Positions 1 to 8,342 of a DNA stretch of 64,000 nucleotides are shown here, one piece after another. The position numbers and the translations under genes are program-made. Each line of letters opens with the position of its first letter. Position 1 is the first letter of the stretch. The stretch is from Paraescarpia echinospica (taxonomy: Eukaryota; Annelida; Polychaeta; Sabellida; Siboglinidae). The stretch lies in assembly GCA_020002185.1 (NCBI GenBank), contig CM034542.1, forward strand, positions 55,504,626 to 55,568,625. Reading direction: 5' to 3'. The notes under the pieces are model-generated. The model made no database searches and was not told the origin of the DNA. It was given only the letters and a program-made list of their open reading frames with translations.

Positions 1-378
1 TCGTTGTCTGACATCACGACTTCCGGTACTCCATGACGTGCAAACTGTGATCTCATTGCATCGATCGCACATTTCGTGCGCATAGTCAAACTGAGGTTCA
101 TCAACTCAAAGACGTTGGAGTAATAATCAACCAACAGTAGGGAGTGCTGTCCCGACAGTTCGAACAAGTCAGCACCAACTTTCGCCCAAGGCCTGCCTGG
201 AACTTCGTGAGGCTTCATTGTCTCTTTGAACTGTTCTGGTCTGTGTGTGTTGCACATACTACACTGACTGACCTAGTTCATCAGCGGCCAGTACACAGCA
301 CCGTTGGCGAGGCGTATACAACCCTGTATACCCTGATGCGATCGGTGTACCGTGACGGTCGGCACTACGATCCTGTAA
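1..378 (-). pseudogene. Integrase fragment of the decayed gypsy element
   Basis: One minus-strand frame reads an HHCC zinc-binding region (HQGIQ, then VYWP, then a C-x2-C pair at about 190-250) followed by the catalytic core. The core shows the first acidic site in GADLFE and the second in VMSDN near the left edge. These match the DD35E integrase family. A TAG stop interrupts the zinc-finger region and the preceding RNase H part is in another frame. The rest of the core, with the catalytic glutamate, is outside the window. Confidence 0.8.
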
Positions 379-489
379 TTCTTGAACACTCTGCACAGCC
401 AGTTCATGTCGTACATTGTAATATGCAGTGGCTGCTCGCAACTCCCCCAGCCGTTTGGGAGACACTGGCAGTCCTTCTGTCATGTATAT

Positions 490-722
490 ATTCTCTATTG
501 TAACATCGTGAATTCTTGGTTCACTCGGAATGTACGCACGGCTCAGCGTGTCCGCGATGTACATCTCTGACCCACGCGTGTATGTCACATCCAGACTATA
601 GCGTTGGAGTCGCAGCAGCATGCGTTGCAATCGCTTGGGTGCAGTCACGAGAGGAAGCCTGAAGATAACTTCTAATGGCTTGTGATCACTCTGCACTTGT
701 ATCTTCTCTCTTCCGTACACAT
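490..722 (-). pseudogene. C-terminal RNase H fragment of the decayed gypsy element
   Basis: The minus-strand frame gives QSDHKPLE, then RLQRMLLRLQRYSLDV and ADTLSRA. These are hallmark blocks of the Ty3/gypsy RNase H domain (DHKPL, then the aspartate before LSR). The N-terminal RNase H block and the whole reverse transcriptase that should precede it are absent. Confidence 0.85.
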
Positions 723-734
723 ATTGGTTGGACG

Positions 735-1074
735 TTGAAGACCAGCCTATGCTTCACACCTTTCCGGACGACTGTCAGCTTACAACGATTTTTCGCGTGT
801 TCCGTTGTACATCACAATGACGGTTTTCACTGGCCTCAGCTTGGTCAGCGATCTGTCTCCAGTTACTCTAACGTACTCCTGTCGTGGCAGCGCAGAACAT
901 TCTGAGCCACTGTCTATCTGGAATGGCAGTAGCACGCCATTGTCACCAACTTTCATAATTGTTACTGCTCGATGTTTCTTCCCTACACTATTAACTGACA
1001 ATGTTCCAGTACTGTAGTCATGGTTCGACTCTGAATCTTGAACCTGCTTCACATGTCTCAGCTTACATTTGCTT
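735..1074 (-). pseudogene. Retropepsin-like protease of the decayed gypsy element
   Basis: The minus-strand translation contains the catalytic triad in the block QIDSGSECSALP, typical of Ty3/gypsy aspartic proteases (D-S/T-G). It follows gag in a different frame: gag stops at 1077-1075 and the protease frame is +1 relative to it. Either this is a programmed frame change or a decay mutation; the sequence does not decide. The reading frame ends near 780 and protease-like residues continue to about 735 before jumping to RNase H. Confidence 0.75.
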
Positions 1075-1143
1075 TTAAAAGTGGTTGAGCTTGCCGCACT
1101 TCCGACACTGTTTTCCATATGCTGGACATTTGTTTCCTTCGTG
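1075..1143 (-). pseudogene. 3' end of gypsy gag (second half of zinc-finger region)
   Basis: The minus-strand frame reads CPAYGKQCRKCGKLNHF and then a TAA stop at 1077-1075. These cysteines are the downstream half of the gag zinc-binding block whose upstream half (CKYCSYK) lies at about 5274-5300, on the far side of the inserted element. The two halves are in the same frame when the insert and one copy of its 5-bp target duplication are removed. Confidence 0.8.
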
Positions 1144-1148
1144 TTTGT
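1144..1148. repeat. Left target-site duplication TTTGT of the inserted LTR element
   Basis: TTTGT directly precedes the TGTTG start of the 5' LTR and is repeated exactly after the CAACA end of the 3' LTR at 5269-5273. A 5-bp duplication is normal for LTR-element integrases. Confidence 0.9.
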
Positions 1149-1386
1149 TGTTGTATAGAAGTGCAGTGTATTTTGGGCGTGTCCTTTATTGTTCGGCGGT
1201 CGTCGTCGGCGGCGACGTTGGCACAATGCCGCGTTGTTATGTAATGATATTATGCGAGGTTGACATGTATGTGGAAGACTGGCGGGTTGCGGGTAGTCAG
1301 ACGTAAAACGACGTGTGCGTCAGTGCTGCAATTAAAACGTTCTCTCTCTTCACCAGTGAGTTGTTTTCTGTTACTTTGACGCAACA
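1149..1386 (+). repeat. 5' LTR
   Basis: 238 bp, TGTTG...CAACA ends, matched by 5026-5268 with few differences outside the first 20 bp. The LTR would hold the promoter and polyadenylation signals of the element; no clear TATA box is seen. Confidence 0.92.
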
Positions 1387-1411
1387 AGCTATTCCGGCTG
1401 ACTGAGCATTG

Positions 1412-2200
1412 ATGGAGAGCGCGATGGAACTGCATCTAATCCCGGAATTCAGCGGAGATGCCACCCATAATGTTGTAGAGTGGCTGGAGAAAGCGGAACT
1501 TGTTTGCAATTTGCGCGGCATAGTCCACTTGGAAAGTGTTATACCGCTTCGTCTGACTGGCGGCGCCTTCGCCATCTACCAGCATTTCCCTGACGCGGAC
1601 AAGAAGGACAGTGAGAAGATTAAGAAAGCGCTGCGAACCGCCTTTGCTGTTGATTCGTTCATAGCTTATGAACAATTCGTAGCAAGGAGGCTGCAGCCCG
1701 GGGAGACAGTAGATGTGTTTCTGGCAGAGCTGCGTAGGCTCGCTGTGCCGTTCGGCGGACTAAGTGACAAAGCGCTTGCGTGCGCTTTTGTAGCAGGACT
1801 GCCTGATACTGTGAAACAACTGCTTAGAGCTGGTTCACGTATGGATGAGCTGCCAATTGATGACATTTTGACAAGAGCGAGAGCCGTCCTGACGGATGAG
1901 GTTGGTGTTGCGGCCGCTGTTAGTGCGGTGAGAATTGATGCTGGTGCGCCAGTGAAGCGAACGGCTGTGACGTCAGGGTTACTGTGTTTCGAGTGCAACC
2001 TGCCGAATCATCTGGCCAGAGATTGTCTGCTCCGCCGGAAGGGTCGCGGCAATGCATATGGCGGGCGTGCACGAGGTGGCGGACGAGGCGGTATGAGGTG
2101 TTACGAATGCGATGGTCTGGGTCACTTTGCGTCGTCGTGGCCGGGAAACGAGAACGGGGGGAGGCCGTCTGCGCTAGCCTCCAACCCCGACGTCCAGTAA
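1412..2200 (+). CDS. Gag polyprotein of the inserted LTR element
   Basis: 262 codons from the ATG at 1412, 25 bp after the 5' LTR. The N-terminal two thirds (PEFSGDATHNVVEWLEKAE, then FVARRLQPGETVDVFLAELR, then AFVAGLPDTVKQ) is a retrotransposon capsid, which assembles virus-like particles. The C-terminal part carries two CCHC zinc knuckles separated by an Arg/Gly-rich linker. The first is intact (CFECNLPNHLARDC). The second reads CYECDGLGHFASSW, so its last cysteine is replaced by tryptophan. Gag ends at a TAA at 2198-2200; the pol frame opens at 2178, overlapping it by about 23 bp in the +1 frame. Confidence 0.9.
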   Translation: MESAMELHLIPEFSGDATHNVVEWLEKAELVCNLRGIVHLESVIPLRLTGGAFAIYQHFPDADKKDSEKIKKALRTAFAVDSFIAYEQFVARRLQPGETVDVFLAELRRLAVPFGGLSDKALACAFVAGLPDTVKQLLRAGSRMDELPIDDILTRARAVLTDEVGVAAAVSAVRIDAGAPVKRTAVTSGLLCFECNLPNHLARDCLLRRKGRGNAYGGRARGGGRGGMRCYECDGLGHFASSWPGNENGGRPSALASNPDVQ

Positions 2201-4994
2201 GCGCCGCATCGTTCACGCGCCGTGCTGCGCATCGTGGACGAGAAAAAGTGCCGACGTGTTGACTGTGAGCGGTCAAAGGCAACGCTGTGAAGGTGTTGGC
2301 CGCGTTCAGCTCCGTGTTAGTAACGGCGACTCAGTGGTGGTTGATGTTTATGTTGTTGACTTCAAACCACTGGGTTTTGAGTTCATCCTGGGAATCAACG
2401 GCATCTCAGCTCTAGGCGGCGTGACGATCTTCCCTTCGCTTGAGAAGCGTTTTGGGTCGCCTAAGACAGACGAGAAACCGGTCTGCGCGGCTGCGATCAA
2501 AATTGACGAGCCGGACTTCTGTGTTTCGTTCGACGCTAGGGAGAAAGCTTGGACTGTTGCATGGAAATGGTCGGATGACGCCGAGCCCCACGCTCTGCGA
2601 AACAGAGTTGCCGAGTATTCCATCCCGACTAGTGCCAGATTGAGCTACGAGACGGAAATTGAAGAGTGGATAACGAACGGGTGGTTGGAGCCCTATGATG
2701 ATGAGAAGTTTGGGCCTGCAAAAGGGTTGATACCGCTGATGGCGATTGTTCAGCAGAATAAAGACAAGGTACGGCCGGTGATGGATTTCCGTGAGTTGAA
2801 CTCGAACGTGGACGCGTTCACAGCGAGCGCGGATGTTTGTGCTGACAAGCTACGAGAGTGGCGGCGACTAGGAACTAACGTGGCAATTGTTGACCTTCGC
2901 ACAGCGTACCTGCAGATACGAGTCCACGAATCTCTGTGGCCCTTCCAAACTGTGATCTTTCGTGGGCAAAGGTACTGCCTCACGAGGTTGGGGTTTGGTT
3001 TGAATGTGGCGCCCAGTGTTATGAAATCCGTGCTTACCGCGGTGCTGACGCAGGACGAGACGGTCGACCGTGCCATTTCGTCTTACCTTGATGACATTTT
3101 CGTAAACGAGGACGTGGCCTCGGTTCAATGCGTCGAGAACCATCTGTTACGGTACGGACTTGAATGTAAACCAGCGGAACGTGTGGCTGATGGAGCTAAA
3201 GTGTTGGGCCTGGAAGTTTGGGGGGAGCGAGGAGAGCTGCGTTGGAAGCGCAACAACGTGTTCGGCGAGGTTCCGGACACACTGACGAGGCGCTCAGTGT
3301 TCTCGTTTTGTGGAAAGCTCGTCGGCCACTTGCCGGTATGCGGCTGGCTCCGGGTTGCAACGGCGTTCATCAAACGGAGGGCCAATTCGTCGACCAGCAC
3401 GTGGGATGATGAGGTCTATGATGAGTCGCTGCGCGCAATGCTGGAAGACACGGTTCGAAGAGTGAAACAGGATGATCCAGCAAAAGGTCGATGGGATGTC
3501 GTTGGTGAGGAGGCGACGGTGTGGGTGGACGCAAGTTCCTTGGCACTGGGCGTCGCGATTGAGGTGGACGGTCACGTGGTGGAAGATGCGAGCTGGCTGC
3601 GGTCCGAAGATGCCTCCTCCCACATCAATATGGCTGAACTGGACGCAGTGATAAAAGGAGTCAATGCGGCACTCGCGTGGAAGTTGAAGAAACTGCACCT
3701 GCGAATTGATTCTCTAACTGTTTATCACTGGATCTTGAACTCCCTGAGCGGAAAAATCCGTTTGAAGACCAAGGCATCCAGTGAGATGTTGATTCGTAGA
3801 CGTGTTAAAACAATCAAGGCACTGGTAGACGAATATGGTCTGGCCCTGGACATCGAACTTGTCCGGTCAGAATGTAATCGGGCCGACGCTCTGACACGTG
3901 TGCCTCAGAAATGGCTTGGGAAACCAAACATGTGCGAGAAGCCGACTTTTGCTGTGTGCGGCGGTGCCGTTGACCCTCTGCCTGATGAAAGGATTGCTAG
4001 AATTCACGAGGTCACCGGGCATCATGGAATTAAGCGCACGCTATATTTCTCGCGAAAGCTGAGCCCGGCGGTGACCAGGAAGGAGGTGCAGCGAGTTGTT
4101 AAAGCCTGTCAAGTTTGCCAGTCTATCGACCCAGCTCCTGTAAAGTGGGCTAAGGGAGAGCTGAATGTTGATGAGATCTGGCACAGGGTTGGTATGGACG
4201 TGACCCATGTCAATGGCTGTCATTACCTTACTCTAATCGACTGCGGGCCGACACGGTTCGCCGTTTGGCGACGCCTGCAACGACAGGACACTGACAGTGC
4301 TATTCAGCAGCTTGAGTTGGTGTTCTTCGAGCGTGGGGCGCCGGTGGAGCTGCTCACGGACAACGATTCGGCCTTCCTCAGTGGTGCGTTTAAGCAGTTT
4401 GCGGAGCGATGGGGAATGTGGGTTCGTTTTAGATGTGCCTACGTTGCTTCCGGGAATGGGATTGCCGAGAGGTGTCATCGACCGGTGAAGCGCATTGCGG
4501 CGAGGAAGTGTTGTCCAATTGCGGAGGCCGTTTATTGGTACAATGTGGCGCCGAAAGATGATGTCGACCCGGCAACTGCCCCTGCGAACAAACTCTACAA
4601 CTACGAGATACGAGTGCTTGGAATCGACCGCGTACTACACAATGAGCCAGGCGCAATCGACAGTCCATATGACGTTGGAGACGCCGTATGGGTGAAGCCA
4701 TCAGAGAACCGGTGTCACACGAAGTTCAAGTTGGGAACTGTGACGGGAGTGATCTCCGATCACACTATGGAGGTGGATGGTATGCCACTACACGTACGCG
4801 ACCTACGCTCGGCTGTACCACCGGAGGCTGCTCCTCCCGAGAGGGCGCAGACATTCAGTGACGAAGATCTTCCGCGGCTTCCTGCGCGTCAAGGATCTGA
4901 GGGGGAGTCTTCTGACAGTGAGAAAGAGGTAGACCGACCTCTGCCCAGGCGTAGCTCCCGGGAGAGACGACCCCCAGATCGTTATGAACCATGA
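2178..4994 (+). CDS. Pol polyprotein: protease remnant, RT, RNase H, integrase
   Basis: The frame is open from 2178 to the TGA at 4992-4994, about 938 codons without a stop, and has no obvious ATG, so it is probably made by frameshifting from gag. Order of domains: a protease C-terminal part (VDFKPLGFEFILGINGI, about 2350-2400), although no D-T/S-G catalytic triad is visible upstream. Then RT with PVMDFRELN, FGLNVAPSV and the catalytic YLDDIFV (about 3084-3105). Then RNase H with acidic residues in VWVDASS, NMAELDA and RIDSL. Then integrase with an H-x3-H zinc block (HEVTGHHG ... CQVC, 4005-4125) and the triad D in GMDVTH, D in LTDNDSAF and E in GIAERCHR. A charged C-terminal tail ends just before the polypurine tract. 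Function: reverse transcription and integration of the element. Confidence 0.93.
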   Translation, partial: PPTPTSSKRRIVHAPCCASWTRKSADVLTVSGQRQRCEGVGRVQLRVSNGDSVVVDVYVVDFKPLGFEFILGINGISALGGVTIFPSLEKRFGSPKTDEKPVCAAAIKIDEPDFCVSFDAREKAWTVAWKWSDDAEPHALRNRVAEYSIPTSARLSYETEIEEWITNGWLEPYDDEKFGPAKGLIPLMAIVQQNKDKVRPVMDFRELNSNVDAFTASADVCADKLREWRRLGTNVAIVDLRTAYLQIRVHESLWPFQTVIFRGQRYCLTRLGFGLNVAPSVMKSVLTAVLTQDETVDRAISSYLDDIFVNEDVASVQCVENHLLRYGLECKPAERVADGAKVLGLEVWGERGELRWKRNNVFGEVPDTLTRRSVFSFCGKLVGHLPVCGWLRVATAFIKRRANSSTSTWDDEVYDESLRAMLEDTVRRVKQDDPAKGRWDVVGEEATVWVDASSLALGVAIEVDGHVVEDASWLRSEDASSHINMAELDAVIKGVNAALAWKLKKLHLRIDSLTVYHWILNSLSGKIRLKTKASSEMLIRRRVKTIKALVDEYGLALDIELVRSECNRADALTRVPQKWLGKPNMCEKPTFAVCGGAVDPLPDERIARIHEVTGHHGIKRTLYFSRKLSPAVTRKEVQRVVKACQVCQSIDPAPVKWAKGELNVDEIWHRVGMDVTHVNGCHYLTLIDCGPTRFAVWRRLQRQDTDSAIQQLELVFFERGAPVELLTDNDSAFLSGAFKQFAERWGMWVRFRCAYVASGNGIAERCHRPVKRIAARKCCPIAEAVYWYNVAPKDDVDPATAPANKLYNYEIRVLGIDRVLHNEPGAIDSPYDVGDAVWVKPSENRCHTKFKLGTVTGVISDHTMEVDGMPLHVRDLRSAVPPEAAPPERAQTFSDEDLPRLPARQGSEGESSDSEKEVDRPLPRRSSRERRPPDRYEP

Positions 4995-5016
4995 TGTATA
5001 TGATGTTCTGAAAATC

Positions 5017-5025
5017 AGGGGGGAG
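5017..5025 (+). other. Polypurine tract
   Basis: AGGGGGGAG lies immediately before the 3' LTR, the position and composition expected for the plus-strand primer of an LTR retrotransposon. Confidence 0.85.
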
Positions 5026-5268
5026 TGTTGTGTGGCTTAGAAGTGCAGTGTATTTTGGGCGTGTCCTTAATTGTTCGGCGGTCGTCGTCGGCGGCGACGT
5101 TGGCACAATGCCGCGTTGTTATGTAATGACATTATGCGAGGTTGACATGTATGTGGAAGACTGGCGGGTTGCGGGTAGTCAGACGTAAAGCGACGTGTTT
5201 GTCAGTGCTGCAATTAAAACGTTCTCTCTCTTCACCAGCGAGTTGTTTTCTGTTACTTTGACGCAACA
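5026..5268 (+). repeat. 3' LTR
   Basis: 243 bp, TGTTG...CAACA, matches the 5' LTR apart from a few base extra near its start (TGTTGTGTGGCTTAG against TGTTGTATAG) and scattered substitutions. Confidence 0.92.
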
Positions 5269-5273
5269 TTTGT
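5269..5273. repeat. Right target-site duplication TTTGT
   Basis: Exact copy of 1144-1148, directly after the 3' LTR. Confidence 0.9.
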
Positions 5274-5956
5274 ATGAGCAATACTTGCAATCTCTCCTTT
5301 TCGAATCTTTGTCACGAGTATTCTCTGGTTGACGTCCCTGTTTGTAGCCACCACGTGCCTTAATCCATTGGCCTCGGACACTTTTTTGGCTCAACACAGA
5401 CTGACTGTTCTCCCGACGCCACTGTTGTCTGTTCTGTGGTAGCTTCGGCCGCTTGAACCATCTCGAGTTTTCTCAAGTGTGAGGTCTTTCTCCATTAACA
5501 TTCTTTCTCGTACCATTGCATCGCGTAGACCGTGCATAAATCGGTCTTTGATTATTTGATTTGTTGTAATGCGTTCAAACTAACAAGTTTACGCAGCATG
5601 TTGTAGTTCTGTCGCGCACTGTAACGCCTCACCTGCCTCCTGATTTTTACACTGACATTTATATCGTTGCTAAATAGTGTTTTGTCTAGGACTGCAGTAT
5701 TCCTCGAACCTTCTCAGCACGTCTTCTATGTTGTCTTCGCTTTCCTCCTGGGCAAACTGGAATGTATCGAAGACTTTCACAGCTTCGTCACCTACCACAG
5801 ACAGCAGGGTGCATACTAGTTTTCGCTGAGTAGCGTCATTTATTCCCGTTGCCACTTCGTATCTAGTCCATGATTTGCGTCATGACTTCCATTCAATACA
5901 CACATATTTGTCGTTTATATTCAGGGGTCTGGGCGGCGAATGCTCGACGTAGCCAT
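5274..5956 (-). pseudogene. 5' part of gypsy gag (capsid and first half of zinc fingers)
   Basis: Minus-strand ATG at 5956 begins MATSSIRRP. After a one-base frame change the frame continues as a capsid-like protein (ATGINDATQRKLVCTLLSV, then VLRRFEEYCSPRQN), a pattern shared by gypsy gags. The C-terminal end reads CKYCSYK, the first zinc-binding cysteines. Internal TGA near 5880 (probably from CGA) and frame changes show it is dead. The gene is continued at 1143 to 1075 across the inserted element. Confidence 0.8.
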
Positions 5957-6041
5957 TTGCAATGCCAATTCGTATCGTTAGCGAATTGCGGCAACAATCG
6001 CAGTGTCAATTATAGCCGTAATGCACAAAGTTACGAATTCG

Positions 6042-6059
6042 CTACCATTTCTGACACCA
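6042..6059 (-). other. tRNA primer-binding site of the decayed gypsy element
   Basis: The minus strand reads TGGTGTCAGAAATGGTAG directly after the LTR end TAACA. A TGG start adjoining the 5' LTR is the expected form for the complement of a tRNA 3' CCA end. The primer tRNA was not identified. Confidence 0.75.
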
Positions 6060-6205
6060 TGTTACGTTTGTTTGTTTCATTGTTCATATTCTTTCAATAA
6101 ACAACGGTATGGAACGCTTTATTGTTGTTCTGCTTGTCATACAATACCGGTTCATATTTCACTCGCTCGACCGTGCTGTCAGACGAATTCGACACATCAT
6201 TAACA
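6060..6205 (-). repeat. 5' LTR of the decayed gypsy element
   Basis: 146 bp with perfect TGTTA...TAACA ends on the minus strand and an AATAAA signal inside; it adjoins the primer-binding site. The partner LTR is outside the window, so the outer boundary at 6205 rests on the terminal inverted repeat alone. 6206-6266 holds nothing recognisable. Confidence 0.7.
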
Positions 6206-6266
6206 TAATCTACGGTACATAAAATAGCTGTTCGTTTACACTGGGTCTCCGACTCCTTACCGTATA

Positions 6267-7199
6267 TTACGCTACAGATGGGTCCATCAACATAAGTACT
6301 TGGATTTTCCCAGTTAGCAGCTCCTCAGTAACTAGACTGCGTCGTGCAACTTCGTTGCATCCACTATCCCGCAATACCTTCACTGGAAATTCTCCCACAA
6401 ATTCGACCATAACTGGTAAGTTGCATCTACCCTCATGTTGTACACAGGCACTAGCAACAACAGGAATCTTACATCCACAATGCAACGTGACATCGTTTTT
6501 ATCGACAGGACATTGGTGGATGGGCAAACTCTTACCCAAGACAACTGCATAACTCCCTACCACCAGTTTACCCTTTTGCGGTGAAGGATTTCTAGTCAGT
6601 ACCCCCACGGTACAATTTCGCGCGATGTGACCCGGCCGATTACAAAGCACACAGTAAGCGGTGAAGGAGCGGGACGTGGAGCTTGTTTGGGTGTAATGTA
6701 CTTCCCCTCCCCATAACTACGCTTCGGGAGTGGTGCAGGAACGGGTATTGATCAGGCTCGATCTTTACGACTGTTCCTCTTACTGAAGGAACAATGGGCA
6801 TCAGTGAACGTTTTTCCATTTGTTCTCGTTAAAACTGTGCAATGGAGGACCATGGACCCCCTTAGGAATGGCAGAAGTGTTACTCCCCGATTCCCAGTTC
6901 TCTTGGGCCGCAGCCACGCTGTGGAGCCTTGCCATCTCCTTTTCATGTTCCATCTCGCACATGCGGATTTCGGCCTGGAGCCTCTCTTTCTCCATCTCGG
7001 CCTCGAGTCTCTCCTTCTCCGTCTCGGCCTGGAGTCTCTCCTTCTCCGTCTCGGCCTCGAGTCTCTCCTTCTCCGTCTTATCCCTAGCAGCCTGGCACTC
7101 AGCGCGAGCTCTCTCTTATTCCTCACGAACAAACGTTTGAGGTTCGGGACTTGTTAAACCTAACTTCCCGCCTAACAGGATTTGTTGAGCTAAATCCAT
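6267..7199 (-). pseudogene. Second decayed gypsy element: gag and protease remnant
   Basis: Minus-strand ATG at 7199 opens MDLAQQILLGG, then a stop (TAA near 7115), then a highly charged coiled-coil segment with a nine-residue repeat EKERLEAET/EKERLQAET (27-bp units, about 6995-7085), typical of one gypsy gag group. Sequence around 6800-6840 (HSFNENKW) is the start of the capsid domain. Most of the capsid is then missing, and 6690-6600 gives a CCHC knuckle CVLCNRPGHIARNC. The remainder to 6267 is a linker and a protease start with RDSGCNE. So a deletion fused the gag start to the zinc finger. It is unrelated in sequence to the element at 1-6205. Confidence 0.75.
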
Positions 7200-7446
7200 A
7201 TTTACAAATAAGTACAAAACAGGAAAATTACTAATCGGACATCCGAGTAATTGTAAAAGGTAAATCACACTTTAACCACAAATATGTGCGAGCTACGCTC
7301 CAGCACTCCTCATGATCTTCTCACAAGATTAAAATAGGAAATCTGTCTTAGATTTCTACCTCACCGTGTTAACGATCAACACACGGTAATCACCTGGGAC
7401 TTAAATATGCCCAATGCCATCTTGGCAAATACAACATGTGAAGTAA

Positions 7447-7464
7447 TTCTACTTCCTGGCACCA
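7447..7464 (-). other. Possible primer-binding site of the second gypsy element
   Basis: The minus strand reads TGGTGCCAGGAAGTAGAA about 250 bp before the gag ATG, the right distance and orientation. The LTR should end just to the right (CA at 7467-7466), leaving about 50 bp of LTR before the palindrome starts at 7520. 7200-7446 is leader with no gene. Confidence 0.5.
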
Positions 7465-7576
7465 TTGAAATAATAAGGTTTCCACTTACCTCAAATTCAA
7501 CGATTATTTAATGATCCTTAGTAGTAAAGGAGGTTAAGTACCGGGCAGGTTGGATTCGGAGTGAAGCAAACGCAAA

Positions 7577-7737
7577 GTACCCGGATGTAGGTCAAGGTCA
7601 AAGGTCAAGTACCCGGATGCAGGTCAAGTGACCCGGATGTAGGTCAAGGTCAAATACCCGGATGTAGGTCAAGGTCAAAGGTCACGTGACCCAGATGTAT
7701 GTAAAGGTCAAGTACCCGGATGTAGGTCAAGGTCACA
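7577..7737 (+). repeat. Left-arm tandem array of AGGTCA half-sites
   Basis: Repeats of a unit ACCCGGATGTAGGTCAAGG, with AGGTCA occurring singly, abutted, and spaced by one base (AGGTCAAAGGTCA). TCAAGGTCA is the extended half-site known for SF-1/ERR-type nuclear receptors, and one-base-spaced AGGTCA pairs are DR1-type elements. Binding is inference. The mirror array is at 23349-23508. Confidence 0.8.
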
Positions 7738-8150
7738 TGGCGCCCCTACAGAAAATTTTCGGGACTAAAATAGCGCCCCCTATCGGAATTTTTCGAAACT
7801 AAAACAGCGCCCCTACCGGAATTTTTCGGGACAAAAACTGCGCCCCCTATCGGAATTTTTCGGGGGCCTATAAAAGCGCCACCTAGCGGATAGTTTGTGA
7901 ACTAAATATTTACCGCCAAATATAACAGCGCCACCTAGCGGATAGTTGGTGAACTAAATATTTCCCGCCAAAACACAAATAGCGCCCCCTGGCGGATAGT
8001 CGGTGAACTGAAATATTTCCCGCCAAAACTAAAACAACGCCACCTAGCGGATAGTTGGTGAACTAATTATTTCCCGCCAAAACCAAAATAGCTCCCCCTG
8101 GCGGATAGTTGGTTAATTAAAACAGCGACCCCTATCGGAATTTTTCGGTA
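7738..8150 (+). repeat. Left-arm array of CTCF-like motifs
   Basis: About nine copies of a core such as AGCGCCACCTAGCGG or AGCGCCCCCTGGCGG at roughly 35-55 bp spacing, alternating with AT-rich linker (GGTGAACTAAATATTTCCCGCC). The core fits the reverse of the CTCF consensus (GCC-M-Y-CT-R-S-T-GG) except for C at the T. All copies in this arm face one way (motif forward on the minus strand). Mirror array at 22978-23348. Confidence 0.75.
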
Positions 8151-8278
8151 CTAATTATACAAGTGGTGTCATCTTGTGGACAAGTTGTAAACTAAATGTT
8201 CTAGTACTGCAAATATTCGTGTCTCTTGCACGCTTGCGTGCAATAGAGCCCCCTGACAGGTACATCACGAACTACAAA

Positions 8279-8330
8279 CACCAATCACGAGCGAGCTGGG
8301 CATTGTGGGCGTGGCTAGTTATGCAAATGA
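8279..8330 (+). promoter_or_regulatory. CCAAT, GC-box and octamer cluster (left arm)
   Basis: Within 50 bp there is CCAATCA (8281), GGGCGTGGC (about 8307-8315) and ATGCAAAT (8321-8328). This combination is typical of animal promoters such as those of histone genes. No TATA box or gene follows at once; the next block is the GGGAATTTTCC array. Function is inference. Confidence 0.5.
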
Positions 8331-8342
8331 GCTTGGAAAAGT

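Larger units (their letters stand above)
1149..5268 (+). mobile_element. Nearly complete LTR retrotransposon (Ty3/gypsy-like), 4.1 kb
   Basis: Two similar LTRs (238 and 243 bp) both start TGTTG and end CAACA and are flanked by an exact 5-bp duplication. Between them lie gag, then pol with protease remnant, RT, RNase H and integrase, then a polypurine tract. The order RT-RNase H-integrase puts it with Ty3/gypsy or BEL-like elements rather than copia. I cannot place the clade from sequence alone. LTRs differ at several sites, mostly in the first 20 bp, so insertion is not brand new, but pol has no stop over more than 900 codons. No canonical TGG primer-binding site is visible immediately after the 5' LTR. 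Confidence 0.92.
1..6205 (-). mobile_element. Decayed Ty3/gypsy-type LTR retrotransposon, interrupted by a second element
   Basis: Reading the minus strand from right to left there is a short LTR (6060-6205), a primer-binding site, gag (5956 to 5274, resuming 1143 to 1075), protease (1074 to about 735), an RNase H remnant and an integrase that runs off the left edge. The order gag-pro-RNase H-integrase is that of Ty3/gypsy elements. The reverse transcriptase is missing: protease sequence passes almost directly into the C-terminal half of RNase H near 722-735, so an internal deletion removed it. The 3' LTR would lie left of position 1. A plus-strand LTR element (1149-5268) sits inside gag. Frameshifts and stops are present throughout, so the element is dead. 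The short LTR and gag style resemble the Mag lineage, which is an inference. Confidence 0.85.

Noticed and set aside
1387..1411. Canonical TGG primer-binding site after the 5' LTR at 1386
   Set aside because: The sequence AGCTATTCCGGCTG has no TGG start; no tRNA match could be argued.
6752..7132. Arginine-rich protein with RRRRRDSRP repeats on the minus strand
   Set aside because: It is the shadow frame of the EKERLEAE coiled coil of the gypsy gag.
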